Assembly: GCA_051453625.1 (NCBI GenBank)
Contig: JBOZIK010000001.1
Location: 52,864,592 to 52,928,591 of the forward strand
DNA from: Welwitschia mirabilis
Taxonomy: Eukaryota; Gnetophyta; Gnetopsida; Welwitschiales
Direction of reading: 5' to 3'
DNA length: 64,000 bases
Part shown: in pieces, positions 11,201 to 24,000 of the stretch
How positions within the stretch are numbered: the first letter of the stretch is position 1
Layout of the letters: each line of letters opens with the position of its first letter
Notes under the pieces: model-generated
Seen by the model: only the letters and a program-made list of their open reading frames with translations
Databases searched by the model: none
Told to the model about the DNA's origin: nothing
Position numbers and translations under genes: made by a program

Positions 11201-14200
11201 TTTGCGAGTGCATACACTAAAAGAAAGAATAACTCGATGGTGGCTACTGTCACGGCTCAGGACATCCAAATCCAATCCCTGTACTGATGATTCTCTGTGT
11301 ATGTGGGTATAATGACTTCTCAGTCTTGCTTTAAGTCTTTGTTCTTTTGTGAAAAGCTGTTTGTGGACTGCTTACAACTTATCTCTAAGGTAAAACTGTC
11401 AAGAACAAATTACAATAAAGAACAATGAAAACTGTGTTAGAAAAGACCAACCTTGATGCTCAGTAATTTAACGGAATGTCATCAATGTAAAAGAAGTGGT
11501 AAGTAAAGAACTCAATAATGCTTGTGTGGAGGCAAGGAATGTTACACATTCACTATATAACTGCCTGAAGTAAACATACAACAAGTGATAACAAAAAGCC
11601 ATTGTCTTTAACATTTATTTTTCTTACATAGCATGTAGTACAGTAAGAACAGCTTGGACTGGTACAAAACCTTGTTTTATAGGTTAGTTTCTGTGTTAGA
11701 AGTTCCTTGAAATTCAGCAAGGCTCAGCCATGGATTCTTACTACGGTGTTACTTGGTTTTAATGACCAGTATACATATTTTGATGGACTTCAGGTCTAAG
11801 TATATTATTTGATAACAATTCTTTTTTTTTAACTTATCAAAGTCATAAATGGGGTTGATTAATTTGAAGGAACAGTAAAATGTATGAAGGTAATATTGGG
11901 TGGAATACCCAAACTGAACTGGGGTAAGAAATGCTCCTAAAACCCTTGCAGTGTGCAACGTCAAATAGTTTCCAACAAGTGGTGCTCCTTGAAATAGGTT
12001 GGACAATTCTATCAAAAGTTTGAATGCAAAGGCTTCAAAGATGGAGGAATTGTTCGTAATGTCATATCTTGGAGTATTCCAGCCATCTTACAGGTAAGTT
12101 TGAGCAAATTTGTTATTGCTGCATCTAGGTTTTAGCATATTTACCTTTAATTTGTTTAAATGCAGAGTGATGGCATGTTGATTTTTATCCACATATCCCC
12201 TTTCCTGCTAGCTGTTAAATAACTATATTTTTACATCATGGTTCTGACAGGAGACTGAAGGTGCAATTCTATCAGTCACTGCAAAATTTTCATCGTTGAA
12301 CAACCCATTTTATGATTATATTAGTTTTAACTTTTTATATTGTTTCATTCATTAAATCTTTGGGGGAAAAAGTGAGTTTGTTGATCCTATTCAAAACATT
12401 TCCTTAAAATATGATTTTATAGTACATAAATTATCAAGAAACATTATTGAGTCTTTATAGGTAGCTGATGAGCATGAATTCTAGCAGTGATCTTCTTTAC
12501 ATGCATAACACATTAATAAAATCTAACATTACATGCTAACTATTTTATTTTGTAAGAGAACATAAATAGGTAAACCACAAGATTCACAACTTGTTGTCTA
12601 TACATGTTGACAACCTTACAAAGAGGTTGTCTGATGTCAAAAATGAGTATTGTGATAAGAATATATCTGTTTAATGCATTAGAACAAAATAGATTATAAG
12701 AAGTGTGACGTGTTCTGACTCTTACAAACTAAGTAAATGAGTTTTGTATGATAAAAACTACAAATAACTATAAAGTTATTCATAATATATTAATGGATGA
12801 AACAGCACGAAGATTTGAATTTGGAATATAAGAGGGACACAAAAATACAATGAAAGCTCTCAGAAAAACAGGATCTAGGTAGGGGAAAGATCACCACAGA
12901 TATGCTACACTTTTCATAATTTCACTGAAAAAGTAGTATTATGAATTATGCTTAAATGTATCAATATGCTGTAGATGTTCAAAAGGAGGTGATAGTGTAA
13001 TAAATAATCTAGGCTGTCAGATGGTGCTATAACTTTAAGTTACTGTTCTCTTCATAGGGACTGAAGAAGAACAAATGCTTAAGGAAAAACTCAAGATGCA
13101 AATCAAATGACCAATCAAAATGTTTGCAGAATCAAAATATAAATGAAGATGTGGCATTCAAGTTTACATCTTTTCCATAGAATGTGACCCTGATAACGTA
13201 GATAGATGATGTCATTGTCAAATGCTAAATTTCTGTGATTCTATGTACATATGCAATCCTCAATACAGTTGTTTGCAAATGATCTATTTATGCTCACGTC
13301 CAAATGAAAATATGTATGAACATCGTGCTTCCTTTTGAATTAGCAATCCAATCACTTTTATACAACAATCTAAAAGCATACCAGCATCATGAAACAACTT
13401 TAATTTGAGGAGAATGTTGTTCCTAATTAAGAACCAGGCAAGCTACCTGATAAGGAACTGATCATAACATTTGACCGTGTGAGAGAAAACATTGTTGTAG
13501 AATAGAGACTCATTAATACATCTCTCTAGGCAACCTCATCTTATTTCCCTGCGACAAATTTAAAGGTTATTCGTTGTTATTCAATTGCCATTAAATTGTT
13601 GACGAGTCATTGCTTACATAACTTAATTTAAACAATGAATAAATCACATTATGCAAAGCATGTGACTTAAGCTTTCATATTAAAATATCAAGAAGCTTCT
13701 TTAGAGCATTGATTAGGAAGTCAAGCAGATATTTAGAGTGTGCCGTAAGGAGTACCAAGTTTTCATTGAAAATCCAATGTTCATGCCAAAAGAAGAAAGT
13801 TACTAAATATTTTTTTTGATGATGTTAGAAACTGAACAGACATTTAATGAATGGTTGTATTCCTTTATGTTTGGAGTTGTATCTTTGGTAGAGTATGAGA
13901 GTCTTGGCCGTAGGACAAATTTAGTTCCGTTCAACCCTTTATTACTGTACTTTCAATATACATGTATAATTATATTTGATTATTATAATTAGTCATTATT
14001 ATTATATAATTCTATTTCATGCTTTCACATTGTTTGTCTTTAAATTTTTGACCTAGCTTATTCCAACAGATAAGAAGAGGTGGAAAAGGATGTTAGGGTG
14101 ACAAACAATCCAAACATTGATCAATTTAGTAACTGTTGATGCAGTATTCTTTCCCTGGGGTCAGGAATGGCTGAACTACTTTTTGAGGTCAGTTGGAATG

Positions 14201-15902
14201 TTTTGAGATCTCTGAAGAAAGAAGATGCTCCTTTGATGCAGAGAGTAGTNNNNNNNNNNNNNNNNNNNNNNNNNNNNNNNNNNNNNNNNNNNNNNNNNNT
14301 GCATCTTGGTGGTTCTTTAAGGCAAGTAACACCACACAGGAAGCAAAAGAAGGATTTGTGATAATCAGAATGAGTCTTCCACAATTGCAAATGATTCATC
14401 CTTTGAAAACTATTAAGGGTGTTTAAGAATGATGTGTACTCCTTAAAGTTGTTTCAAACTTGAAAAACTTTGTGTGGTTTTGAAGGAATTAATGTCAAGT
14501 CTTGAATCAATTTTTATCCATCAGAGCATCAGAATTCCAACATTACGAATGAGTTATGAGGAGGGATATAGAGACTCACAAAAGGAGAAAATGTTGCTCC
14601 TTAGACATGCCTTTGTGGATTGCACAAACACTGAAAACACAAAAAATGGTACTAGATTAACAAACAGTTCCCCAGAGAAATAAGTCCTGAAATGATGAGC
14701 TCAATTAAGAGAGAAGCAACAAAGCAATGCCATGTGCATTAGACTAGAAATATAGAAACTGCAGCAACCATCTTCAATCAGAAGGTGTAGGAATTGTAAA
14801 ACTTAAACCTAAAAGCTAAGGACAGTAATTGTAAGGAGATCAAATTACATCAACTTGATATAATCATATAATGACATTAAAAGAGATTAACTAGCTTAAA
14901 CAATCAAGTGATTGGGTTGAAATAGAGCAAGGGGTTAAAATTTTAAAAATTATCGTACAATCAAAATAACCATAAACAACGTAAAACAGATTCAGAAAAG
15001 ACCTAGTTTTCTGACATGATTTGAATGATAAAAGTGAAAGATGGGAAAGACTGTGTACCTTGGAAGATGAGTTTACATTTGGTAAAAAGTGTAGAACTAA
15101 AGAGCTGTGAAGCAAAAGATCAAAGTCATGCACATCAAGTTATCATGACATCCAAGACACAAATCACTGTCACAGATGCAGTCAAATCCCTAATAGAAAG
15201 CAAGAGGAACAGACCTATTGTCTTACCAGATTGCATGCTATTTTTTTAACCATATCTGGATAAAGTTTATATCTATTCATAGTTCCACATTAGTTTAAAA
15301 TATCAGTTGGCCTTAGTTCCATGTAAGTACTATAGTTTATGATGTAATATTTTATATCCATTTAGATTTATGGCTATTTAAGAAAATGTCTTCTATTTTC
15401 AGGCATCCATTGGAAACTTGATGATTAGTGAACAGTTACAAGCACTGCTAGCCCCTGCTTTTCTCCCCAGGACATCATTGAATCTTGAGGTTTGTTCCCT
15501 CCCTCTATAGAAGTATTTTTCAATTCATAATCTACATCATAGTTCAGAATTGATATATCTTGCTTTTTGCATTTGTAATTTTAAGAGAGCTTTCCTGCAG
15601 ATTTTGCAGTTTCTTCGCACATTTGAAACAAAATTACCACTTAGATTAAGTAATAACATTGGAATTGACAACAGAAGGTACAAATTTATAACACAATATG
15701 CTTCTGGAAAGAGTATGAGCGTTCTTTGTAGAGAGGTATTCCTTGTATAATGTTTTTCACAAGTGCATATGCTCTGTTTATCAGGAGTTCTCCTGCTGGT
15801 GTGTATTACCTTTCATATTTAGATAATGACATGCTTCTTGGACGTGCACTTGTTGGTGGTGGCACCTTCATTTTCCTACGGACAAGGCCTCTGGAGCTCT
15901 AA
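5214..15902 (+). CDS. Plastid-lipid-associated protein (PAP/fibrillin family), 9 exons, 291 aa
   Basis: Exons read by me: 5214-5384, 5468-5575, 5653-5784, 11998-12093, 12251-12294, 14145-14187, 15403-15489, 15601-15677, 15785-15902 (876 nt, stop TAA). Fibrillins are lipocalin-like proteins of plastoglobules and thylakoids, tied to lipid and prenylquinone storage and stress tolerance. Residues 1-57 are Ser/Pro-rich with few acidic residues, as expected of a transit peptide. The fibrillin domain follows: IDLDQLDGTWLLQYTSAS at 105-122 (the family's G-T-W-x-L-x-Y-T-S signature), GQFYQKFEC near 139, SEQLQALLAP near 207, and the C-terminal YYLSYLDNDMLLGR near 260 ending in RPLEL. From memory, length and C-terminus fit the PAP10/PAP12 (FBN8/FBN10) group best; I cannot choose between them. 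All splice phases agree and no stop interrupts. Intron 2 (5576-5652) uses a GC donor. The exon 5 donor (GTTGAA) and exon 6 acceptor are the least certain. The ATG at 5214 was chosen because the upstream frame has no other ATG. AATAAT-type poly(A) signals lie near 16042. Confidence 0.86.
8705..9537. other. Assembly gap, 833 N, in fibrillin intron 3
   Basis: Unknown sequence. Unlike several other gaps here, its flanks are not obvious copies of each other. Open frames reported across it would be meaningless. Confidence 0.99.
10266..10773 (-). mobile_element. Tandem TRIM-like retrotransposon: LTR-internal-LTR-internal-LTR
   Basis: Three copies of a 106-bp sequence lie at 10266-10371, 10461-10566 and 10668-10773. 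In element orientation the LTR ideally begins TGTTGGG and ends CCCAACA (TG...CA with 7-bp inverted ends). The internal regions are only 89 bp (10372-10460) and 101 bp (10567-10667). Reading the minus strand, the base after each LTR 3' end starts a tRNA-iMet-type primer binding site: 10665 down to 10654 reads TGGTATTAAAGC, two mismatches from TGGTATCAGAGC. A purine tract (GAGGGG or GAGGAGGAAA) precedes each downstream LTR. There is no coding capacity, as expected for terminal-repeat retrotransposons in miniature. No clean 5-bp target duplication is visible. It lies antisense inside fibrillin intron 3. Confidence 0.8.
12295..15402 (+). other. Fibrillin introns 5 and 6 around the 43-bp exon 6
   Basis: Intron 5 (12295-14144) and intron 6 (14188-15402, with a 50-N gap at 14250-14299) show no additional gene or recognisable element. 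The 43-nt exon between them encodes ILSLGSGMAELLFE, which fills the expected position between the ...VTAKF and ...SIGNL segments of the domain. Confidence 0.6.
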
Positions 15903-18133
15903 TTCTAGGCTCTGTCAACATATTCATGATGTATAAACAATGTCATCTTGTCCTTGCGGTGTGATTCCTCATTGTACTCCTAATTCCCATGTATATTATC
16001 ACATGATAAATTCCTTTTATTTTGGTAATCGTAATTGTTTTGAATAATAATGTCTTGAAGATGGGCCATTCAGATGATTTCAGAATATTCGTTCTTGAAA
16101 TGGTTTTCTTTATGTGTAAAAGTGGCAATCACAGTTGATGCTTGTTGGGAATGATTCAGTGACAAATCAAAATGTTAAATGCCATGGACCTACAAGTGAC
16201 ATGTTTTGTGAATATTATGAAATTGAGCTTCATTAACGAGGATCACTGCTGAGAGCATATACTTTCTATTCTTATGGAGTCATAAAATGTGGGTCCCATC
16301 ACTAGTGCACCATGAGGGCATGTTAAAGAAAGTTGTCCTTAGGTTCTGTGCCAAACACATCCACGTTCTTAAAGTTGGAAACTTAGAAGTTTATTTCCGT
16401 CATAGCAAGTAGGTAAGTTTTGTCACAGTTAACATAATTCCGTCAAAAGATACTAGGCAGTAAAGTAAACTTATAAAAGGAATTGGATGTAATTATATGA
16501 TAGATAATAGGGTGAGTGACCCAAGATGAGGAAGGATAAGATCTTACTGCTAGAGCTATGCTTTATGTCACATCTACGCATATATGGTGATAAATATGTT
16601 ATTTGTCATGATCATGTCATCCATTTGTTACAATGCCGTAGTGCTTAGTGAACATAACGTAAAAACCTTATCACATGAAGTCATGCTTTGTCTATATTAG
16701 CAATGTGACACAACTAAACTTACTTGCATTTATCAGTAGTGGGCGGTGGGTGGTGGTAAGATCTTGACGACTATCCGAGAATAATCAATTAACATGTGCT
16801 ATATAGAAGATCACCTACAGATATTTATACATTATGATCAGAATACAGTATAAATTAGAGAACATCATCAAACACTTAATTTATTGTATACCTAATAGAT
16901 AAAATAACAAACGAAATGACGACTAGTCAAATATGTCAAAGCTTTCTTCAATATTCTGCTTCATTTTCTCTTCGCTGTTTGTATATTTGTTTATTATCGA
17001 CTATGCAAATTAACATTATTAATACTGTTTTGTCAAAAATTGTTTTGTGAAAGCAGCAATGTGTTTTTGGAAGACCATCAAAAAGTAAAATATTCAAGAT
17101 GAGAATGGTCCGTATAATTTAATAGCAAAATGAGAGAAACAGGTTAAAATTTAGGTGATTTTGTGTAGAGAAATCATGAACTCCTGGAAAGCATTGTTAA
17201 CACAATGACAAATATAACAAAACAGGTTTAAATCTCTCTCCAAAACAAGACCCTTTGATTTTTATGCTAATGAGTGCTTGATGATTTTTACAAAATATTA
17301 GACATGTAACCCGTAGGGGCTATCATGAAGTTAATAAAGCGTTGAAAGGATTTGTCCACCTAGAGACAGGTTTTCTTGGACAAGTCTAAAATCATAAAAC
17401 AAATATTAAGGAATCAGATGTAAAGGCTTCTCCAAAAACACAATGATCATAGAAGAATTTGGATCTTTCTTTCCTTATCAACTCTGTAGTTCTCATAGAC
17501 CCAGTTCTTAAGCTCATTTAAGTTATTAAAACTCGATGTTAAAGGTGGAGAGGATTTTTCAAAGACAAGCCTCTTAAGAAAACATTCCAAGGGAAATCCT
17601 AAAGGATGCTCTATATGCCCAAAGTGTGTTGTTTAGCTTGAGAGACCAGTTTTTTATATTGGAGGCCTTATTTTTTTTTGAGAGCCTCATTTCATTATGG
17701 GTTACCTTACCTACATTATTGGTGTGGATGATAAGGTACTGAATCTATATGTATATGATGTAATGCGATCTAATATATCAAACCTTTCTTACAACTCATG
17801 TTGGAGCTAAGGAAGTTTTCTCAGTTTATTGAGAATGACTTTCATGGCAACTCATTAACATGATAAAAAGTACTTAGAAACTATTGGGAGTAATATAAGT
17901 AACGAAAAGTAACAAAGTTAATGAAATATTAGAAATAGTAAACTTAATAACAAATTCAATAATGCTCTTGATCAGGAACTAGTCTACACCATTTTTATAT
18001 GAAATAATACATGCATGAAGCAAAATAAGATAAAAGAACATGCAAAACATTTATTACAATTTTTCAATATATCATAGAATGAGAAGAAAACATCAAAACT
18101 TTTACATGTGAACTTATATGGTTAAACTAGAAA
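15903..18133. other. 3' flank of fibrillin and AT-rich spacer
   Basis: The first about 150 bases probably hold the 3' UTR and poly(A) region. Beyond that I find no coding sequence, RNA gene or recognisable transposon. The spacer 18341-19509 is equally featureless. Confidence 0.5.
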
Positions 18134-18340
18134 GGGATGCTGAAGTTGAAATTTTTAGTGGCTATACCTCTTTCTTAGCAATACACTTACCATGATCACT
18201 TAACAAATAGTTTATTATGCCCAAGGTTTCATAGTGTGTCAACCACGCATCCAAAGGTTCAAACTCCTAATATCCTGAATGGAGGAGAAGTTTGCCACCA
18301 ATTGGATTATCACCTAACTGGCCTATGCAGTTAAACTACA
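18134..18340 (-). mobile_element. SINE-like element, copy 1
   Basis: On the minus strand the head carries a pol III A-box-like stretch (complement of 18321-18339, TAGTTTAACTGC...) and a B-box-like GTTTGAACCT (complement near 18255-18264). The tail ends in GGTATAGCCACTA...CAGCATCCC, which is shared with the copies at 33178, 33858 and 34224. Length is about 200 bp. It is non-coding. Confidence 0.55.
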
Positions 18341-19872
18341 AGACAATGCCTACAACTAGCAATAATTTGTTATTTGCTCAAAAAAGAAAGCATGATGAAA
18401 ACATATGGGCAGAAAATTAACCTTAATTGTTTTCAGACAATGTTATTACATTACGTTACTATAGTCAACAAGTTACAAACAATTATAGACTATTATACAA
18501 AATCTTGATTAAAAGCACTAGGCCATGTCTATAAATCAATGTGAAATTGGATAGAAAAAAAGAGAGAAAACGAGAAAAAATACAGTGGGAGTATGAATGG
18601 TTGCCTACCGAAAGAGGTTACAACTTTTATATTTTCTATTATTTTTTATGTATCTTTTAAATTTGTGGATCTTTAGTGTTCGTGTTGATTTTATAGGTTT
18701 ACTATGACATAAACGACCATGCACAAATTAAATAGGTGCATGATTTTTGATTAATTTTGACACATGTTAAGACTCAAATTAACATTATAGAAAAATTTAA
18801 AATTGTTGGAAAAACATTCAATCATAAAAAACATGTAATCCTCATTAAGTGCCCCATAATTAAATACTTCATAAATAGGCTATGAGGGTTTGTGAAACAT
18901 CTAATTGTCTTAACTTTGGGGGGATGGTGGTATGCCTTAGTTCTTGAATGATTAAAGATTGCTTATCCAAAGAACAAATCAAGCTAGAAGGATATCTGTC
19001 CTATTAATTGGTTTATGTCTTTAATGGATGTCTAAATTCAAAATTTGTTCTACTAAAGAATCTGGATTACATGACAAATGATTTATAAGAAGATTATTTC
19101 AAAGCAAATTTTCTATTCTTTTTAGTATGTTGCAAAAAGTACTTTCATGGTTGTTACCATTAAATAACACTTTAGTTACTTTTTAAGAACTTAGTTGAAA
19201 GATCCTTGGTTCAATAGAGATCTGTTCTGTTTCAGATCTTTGCTTAAATAATGAATGTATTTTATAAGGAAACCTTTTAATAGCTTTATAGTGAATAAAA
19301 TGCTACTTTTTTTAAGGGTAATTTAGGCTTTTTTCCTTAAATTTCCAATGTAGTTCATGTTTAAGCTAATCATTGTTTGTATATAACCTTAATACATTGG
19401 CCTTTTTATCCATATGAAGTAAAAAATTCATATTATATGTTTCTACAAGACATATTCATCAAGATTCATTGTGATACGCTATAGTGTAACTCAAAAAGTT
19501 GATGCACCTTTTTTTTTTTTAAAAAAGGTCATGGATCTATTACTTAAAAAGAAACTGTATAAACAGATTAGAGTTATAACTAAGTTGTTAGCAAGACCAT
19601 GGGAGAAACTCTCCCTGTTACAATGCAAAAACCAAAGAGTCAAACTATTCTTTTGTAGGAACAATCTCCTAGTAACCCGAACTCAATCCAAAGCACAAAA
19701 TTTGGGTTAAATCATGGAACATACGACAAAAGGTACTAGTAAATAAAAACGAGAACATAGGAAAAAAAAGAAAAGGAAATCCTAAACAAAGCTGATTGGA
19801 AGTGCAATCAGTAAAAACACCTAATGTATTTGTGACTAGCTGATTGAAGAACTTCTTACTATAAATCCTTTA

Positions 19873-20400
19873 CATATCTGGGTCCATTAGGATGTCTTTA
19901 GCATTGTTGATTTCAGCCATTTTCTCTACTACTTCCATTGCCCTATGTTTGTTCTTGTCTAGGTGCCATGTGAGGGCGAGCTTTTTGTGAGTGGACATGA
20001 TCTCTTGCCTTAACATTCTCGGGCTTATGCTAGAATTTCATAATAGTCTACTTAGCTTAAAAACTGGGCTTTGAGATCATGCTCTACTTCTTCAGCCCCG
20101 CTTTCAAAACTCTTCTCCTCCTCAAAATCAAAATTCTTATTCTTATTTGAGTCGTCTAAAAATTCTTGCCTAGCTTACACTCACCACTTCTCGCCACATC
20201 TCTGTTGCTACTTATTTTGCCATGGGTTTGGCTCCTCTCCATCCTCCTCATTACTTGTGATGATTACCTTTGAAATGGGTGAGGCTGCGTGCTCTGCTTT
20301 AGCTTCATTCCCTTGTTGATTACCTTCTGGTTTTGGTTGGGGTTTCCATGAAGCCTTGTCTCAGGCACCTCCACTTCCTCTCCTTAATGAACCTTCATAG
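19873..20400 (-). pseudogene. J-domain (DnaJ-type co-chaperone) remnant at the LINE 3' end
   Basis: The minus strand from about 20400 encodes a Pro/Gln-rich then acidic stretch (NEEDGEEPNPW near 20250, DFEEEKSFESGAEEVEHD near 20120) and then VDYYEILA at 20051. After a stop and a frameshift it continues as THKKLALTWHLDKNKHRA and EKMAEINNAKDILMDPD. These are the landmarks of a J-domain: helix I start (DYYEIL), helix II (KKLALxWH), loop, and helix III (INxAxxILxDP). The invariant HPD that stimulates Hsp70 ATPase reads HLD at 19965-19957, one C-to-T change (CCA to CTA). Five or more stops show it is dead. It could be a cellular gene fragment transduced by the LINE, an older neighbouring pseudogene, or an element-encoded domain. 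The J-domain identity is firm; its origin is not. Confidence 0.75.
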
Positions 20401-20502
20401 CAGCATGGACTTCTAGAGAGGGGCAATGCTGCCCTCTGCTATCGATAGGGCTATTATTTCTAGTGTGCTCCACTTCCACTCTTTTTTCTTACCTCACCAC
20501 GC

Positions 20503-21000
20503 CTATCTGACTTCTACTTTCTCATCCTTCACAAAATCCCTAATTCTATAAATGAGGCCTAAGTGTTTTCCATTGATTAGCTCCTTAATGAAGACAAGCA
20601 AAAGGTTGAGTCCTCTTACTTTCCTCAGGGCTAATAAGAAATTGAAGTGAAGGCCTTTGAGTTTGGAGTGATTCCCATCTTTGATGATAAATCTATCAAT
20701 GAACCCAACTGCCAAAACCCAAATATGCTCCAACTCCACTTTTTGGATGTGCTCTTTCGTGTTTTTGGATGCCCTATGTCCAGAGAAGCGATCCATATCC
20801 GAGTACCCCTAGAAAGATGGGAGCATCAAGTCTCCCTCTTCCCTCAGGCTCGTGGCTTGCACAATTAGGCTCAGGGTCATGGGAATCCTCCTTTTTCGTA
20901 CCGTAGGTTTCCTTTTTACAATTGCCTTGGCTAAATTAAAACTTGAGTTGCCCTTTAGCTTGACTAACTCATCCCATTCCAGGTGCTGAATATGATGCCA
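20503..21000 (-). pseudogene. Unrecognised open frame between LINE RT and J-domain
   Basis: The minus frame stays open, with one stop, for roughly 165 codons, including 97 codons from an ATG at 20796. It is Lys/Arg-rich at first (KRKPTVRKRRIP) and then Leu-rich and probably helical (HFNFLLALRKVRGLNLLL). I do not recognise it. It follows the zf-RVT-like end of ORF2 and precedes the acidic linker and J-domain on the same strand, so it may be the N-terminal part of the J-protein or a LINE C-terminal extension. Confidence 0.4.
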
Positions 21001-21049
21001 TAAACCCTCATTGCTTCTAGATTTGTACTGTCTAAGATTTCTAGTAGGG

Positions 21050-24000
21050 ATGCTTTCCCATTCTCTTTAACATCCACCACGCTTCAATCTTCCTTAGGAT
21101 GAGGAGTTTCATTTCTCATGTGCTTGGTGCTAGCCCAGTAAAGACGTGATTATTTTGCTCCCTTCAAATGAACCAAAGGATAACTTTGTAGCCTTTATGA
21201 GCTATAAGGGGAATTTTTCCTAGGTGGCCTTCTTGTCCATTATCCTCCATATGTCAGTTGCGAAGGGATAGTCCCAAAAGAGATGTCACATCATTTCTAC
21301 TTCCCCATGCACTAGGCATTCCTCCAAGACTCTTACACCACTTCGCCTTAGCCTTACTGCCATTGACACTCTGTCTTTCCAAATTAGCCATTTGAGTACC
21401 ATGTACTTATCCACAACCCCTTTTCTTTAGGTGTCTACCATGCTTTTATTATTATTGTGCTTCTCCTTTGTAGAATTCCTTCTGCCCTCAATTAGCCGAG
21501 AGTCCTTTAGTAAGCACCATATTAACCCCTTTAAAAATTTTCCTTAAGGTAAGCCAACCCACTTCCCCCCCCCCCCCTACCCCGACCCCTAAACCGCCCT
21601 GATAGCTCATTAGTAGGGTCTAATAATTTTTAATTTTTCTTCTTGCTAATAATTCCAGTTCTTCTCTCATCTTTCCAAGCTCTGGGTAGTTCAATGGACT
21701 CTTACCATTGATGAAATTGAGTACAAAAAGGGTATATCCCCCTATCAATGAACTGGGTAGGGATTTTCTCTAATTTTACTCTTCTTTTGCATAGTGCGTT
21801 CTAGAAGGGGAAATTCCCCCACCTGGCTCTTAGCTCCTAAACTTCTTTTCAATAGCTTTTTTCATAGCATTGATCCCCCACTTCCAGCTTGGTAATAATC
21901 TTGACTACGACTAGAAAATACTATCTCTTATGTATTAGATCCCTTATCTCCTTGCTTTCATCGGTTTAGCTATCTCTTCCCATGCTACTGCATGAAACCT
22001 TGTTCCTCATTGTCTTACCTAAGTGAAATTTCTAATAAGACAATTTAGTGTACTCTTTACCTTCTTTAGTAAGATACCATAAGCTGCATTGTACTTCACA
22101 ATGGCAGATAATATGGTGTTTGCGATAATGTTTCTTCCTTTGCTAGAGAGGAAGGTTATCCTCTAGGAGTTGCATCTCCTCTCCACCTTTAACAATGGAT
22201 CTTTTCATGATGTCACATTTTTCCATTTTAACATGGACACTTCCAAGTAAAGATCCTTTTTAGCCCTCTTAGCAATTTCCAAAGTTCTTTCAATACTCTA
22301 CTGCACACTGGTCTAGGTATCAAAATAATAAATTCTGCTTTCTTATCAAATTATTACAAGCCCGGACTTGCCACTGAATTTTTCTAATCCCCTCTTGATA
22401 GCACTGATTTATTGAATATTAGCTCTAAAAATATGATAAAATCATCTATAAAATGATTAACTAAGACATTTAACTTGTACACTGTTAGCTCCACACCCCT
22501 CTCCTACTGGATCTAGTCTTGCATCACATCCAGAACTATGATAAATAGATACAAAGAGAGGGGATCCACATGCTACAAACCCTTTCAGAGCTAAAATACC
22601 CTTGAGTTTTCTGATTAATTTTCAATGTAAATTTATTTGTTTTTAGCATTTGCAAAGTTAAGCTAATAAACTTCAAGGGGAACCTTTTGTCCTCAACACA
22701 TGTTCTAGGAAACTCTGGGAGATGGTATCATGTGCCTTTCTGATGCCCAGGTTCAACACATATGCCGTTTTGCTCTTCTCCTAAATGGAACAAAATATTT
22801 CATAATTGAATATGATCTGATCTAAAATACCCCGATCTTCTAGAAAGCCTACCTGATTTCATTGCATAGCACCCTTCGGGTGGGGACGAATTCTATTTAC
22901 TAGGATCTGTAAGAACAGCCTGTAGATTACATTGCAAACTTCTATTGATTTAGAGTCATTAACCTCTACAACTCAACCTTATTTGGGAGCATGATAATAT
23001 GGGTGTTGTTTTAGGTGTTCAACGCAAATCCATTTCGCATGACCAAGTTAAAAGGCTTAGTGACTGAATGTCTTAGGTAGCCCTAATATTTTTGAAAAAA
23101 TTCCACTATCCATCCATCTGAGCTTAGAATTTGTTTAGCTTCATTTTCTAAAGAACCTTTCAAACTTCCTTCTAATCCACTTGCCTCAGGGGAGAACTTT
23201 CCCTACCACACTGTAGTCCATAGCATGAAAGGGCTCATCACTGTGGACTTTATGCCAAGCTCATTAATGCTATCCAAAAATGCTTTAGGCACTTTTCCCT
23301 CCTTGCAATACTTATTCTTTCATTGAATAATTTTTATTATGCTGGCCTGCTTCCTTGAGTTGATGATGTTAAAAACATATTTTATATGCTTGTCTCCATG
23401 TTTTAACCAATTCATATGTGCTCTCTTTCATCAACACATTTCCTCCTCCTTTTAAAGATGGTGTATCTCTCAGAGCTTTCCCCATTCATTTGCATGTAAA
23501 TATTCTTCTTCCTTTTTTTTTTTAAACTAAATATTTTGAATCTCCTCTTTTAGCCTTTCATTTTACTAGAATTTCTTCCCCAATGAATTCTTCCATTTCT
23601 TAAGCCAACCTTTCACTCTTTTTATATTCCACTATAAATGATCAATTGGATTAGCCTCATCATCATTTCAGTTTCTCGCAATGAATTGTTCTACTTCCTC
23701 TTCTTATAGCCACACATTCTCAAACATTAATAAAGACTTTCTACCCTTGATCCTATCCTAAATGAAAATGATTGACCTGTGGTCCAAGCACGATCTGCTT
23801 TCCTTGATCAAAATCCAATTTTATTCTTTCAATAACTCTATTGAAATCAGGGCTCTATCAATTCTTGAAAGGACCCTATCCTTTCCCTTCCTTTTGTTAG
23901 AATAAGTAAATTGCACTTCATGGATTGACATTTTTGTGACCTCCAAGGATTTTAGGAACCCTTGCATTTGTTCCACCTTTGTGTTTGACCACTAGCTTTC

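Larger units (their letters stand above)
5785..11997 (+). other. Fibrillin intron 3, 6.2 kb
   Basis: The GT donor follows FLQ of exon 3 and the AG acceptor precedes VGQFYQKF of exon 4, both in phase 0. The intron contains the 833-base gap 8705-9537 and the antisense tandem TRIM at 10266-10773. I see no other gene in it: the open frame at 8254-8685 lacks recognisable features. A small imperfect hairpin lies at 6407-6434. Confidence 0.8.

Noticed and set aside
12295-12355. Read-through of fibrillin exon 5 past 12294
   Set aside because: The extended frame departs from the fibrillin pattern and soon meets a stop. Splicing at 12294 to 14145 restores the domain in phase.
20071-20319. Plus-strand ORF of 82 codons at 20071
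   Set aside because: It is the shadow of the minus-strand acidic linker before the J-domain, which has recognisable protein features.
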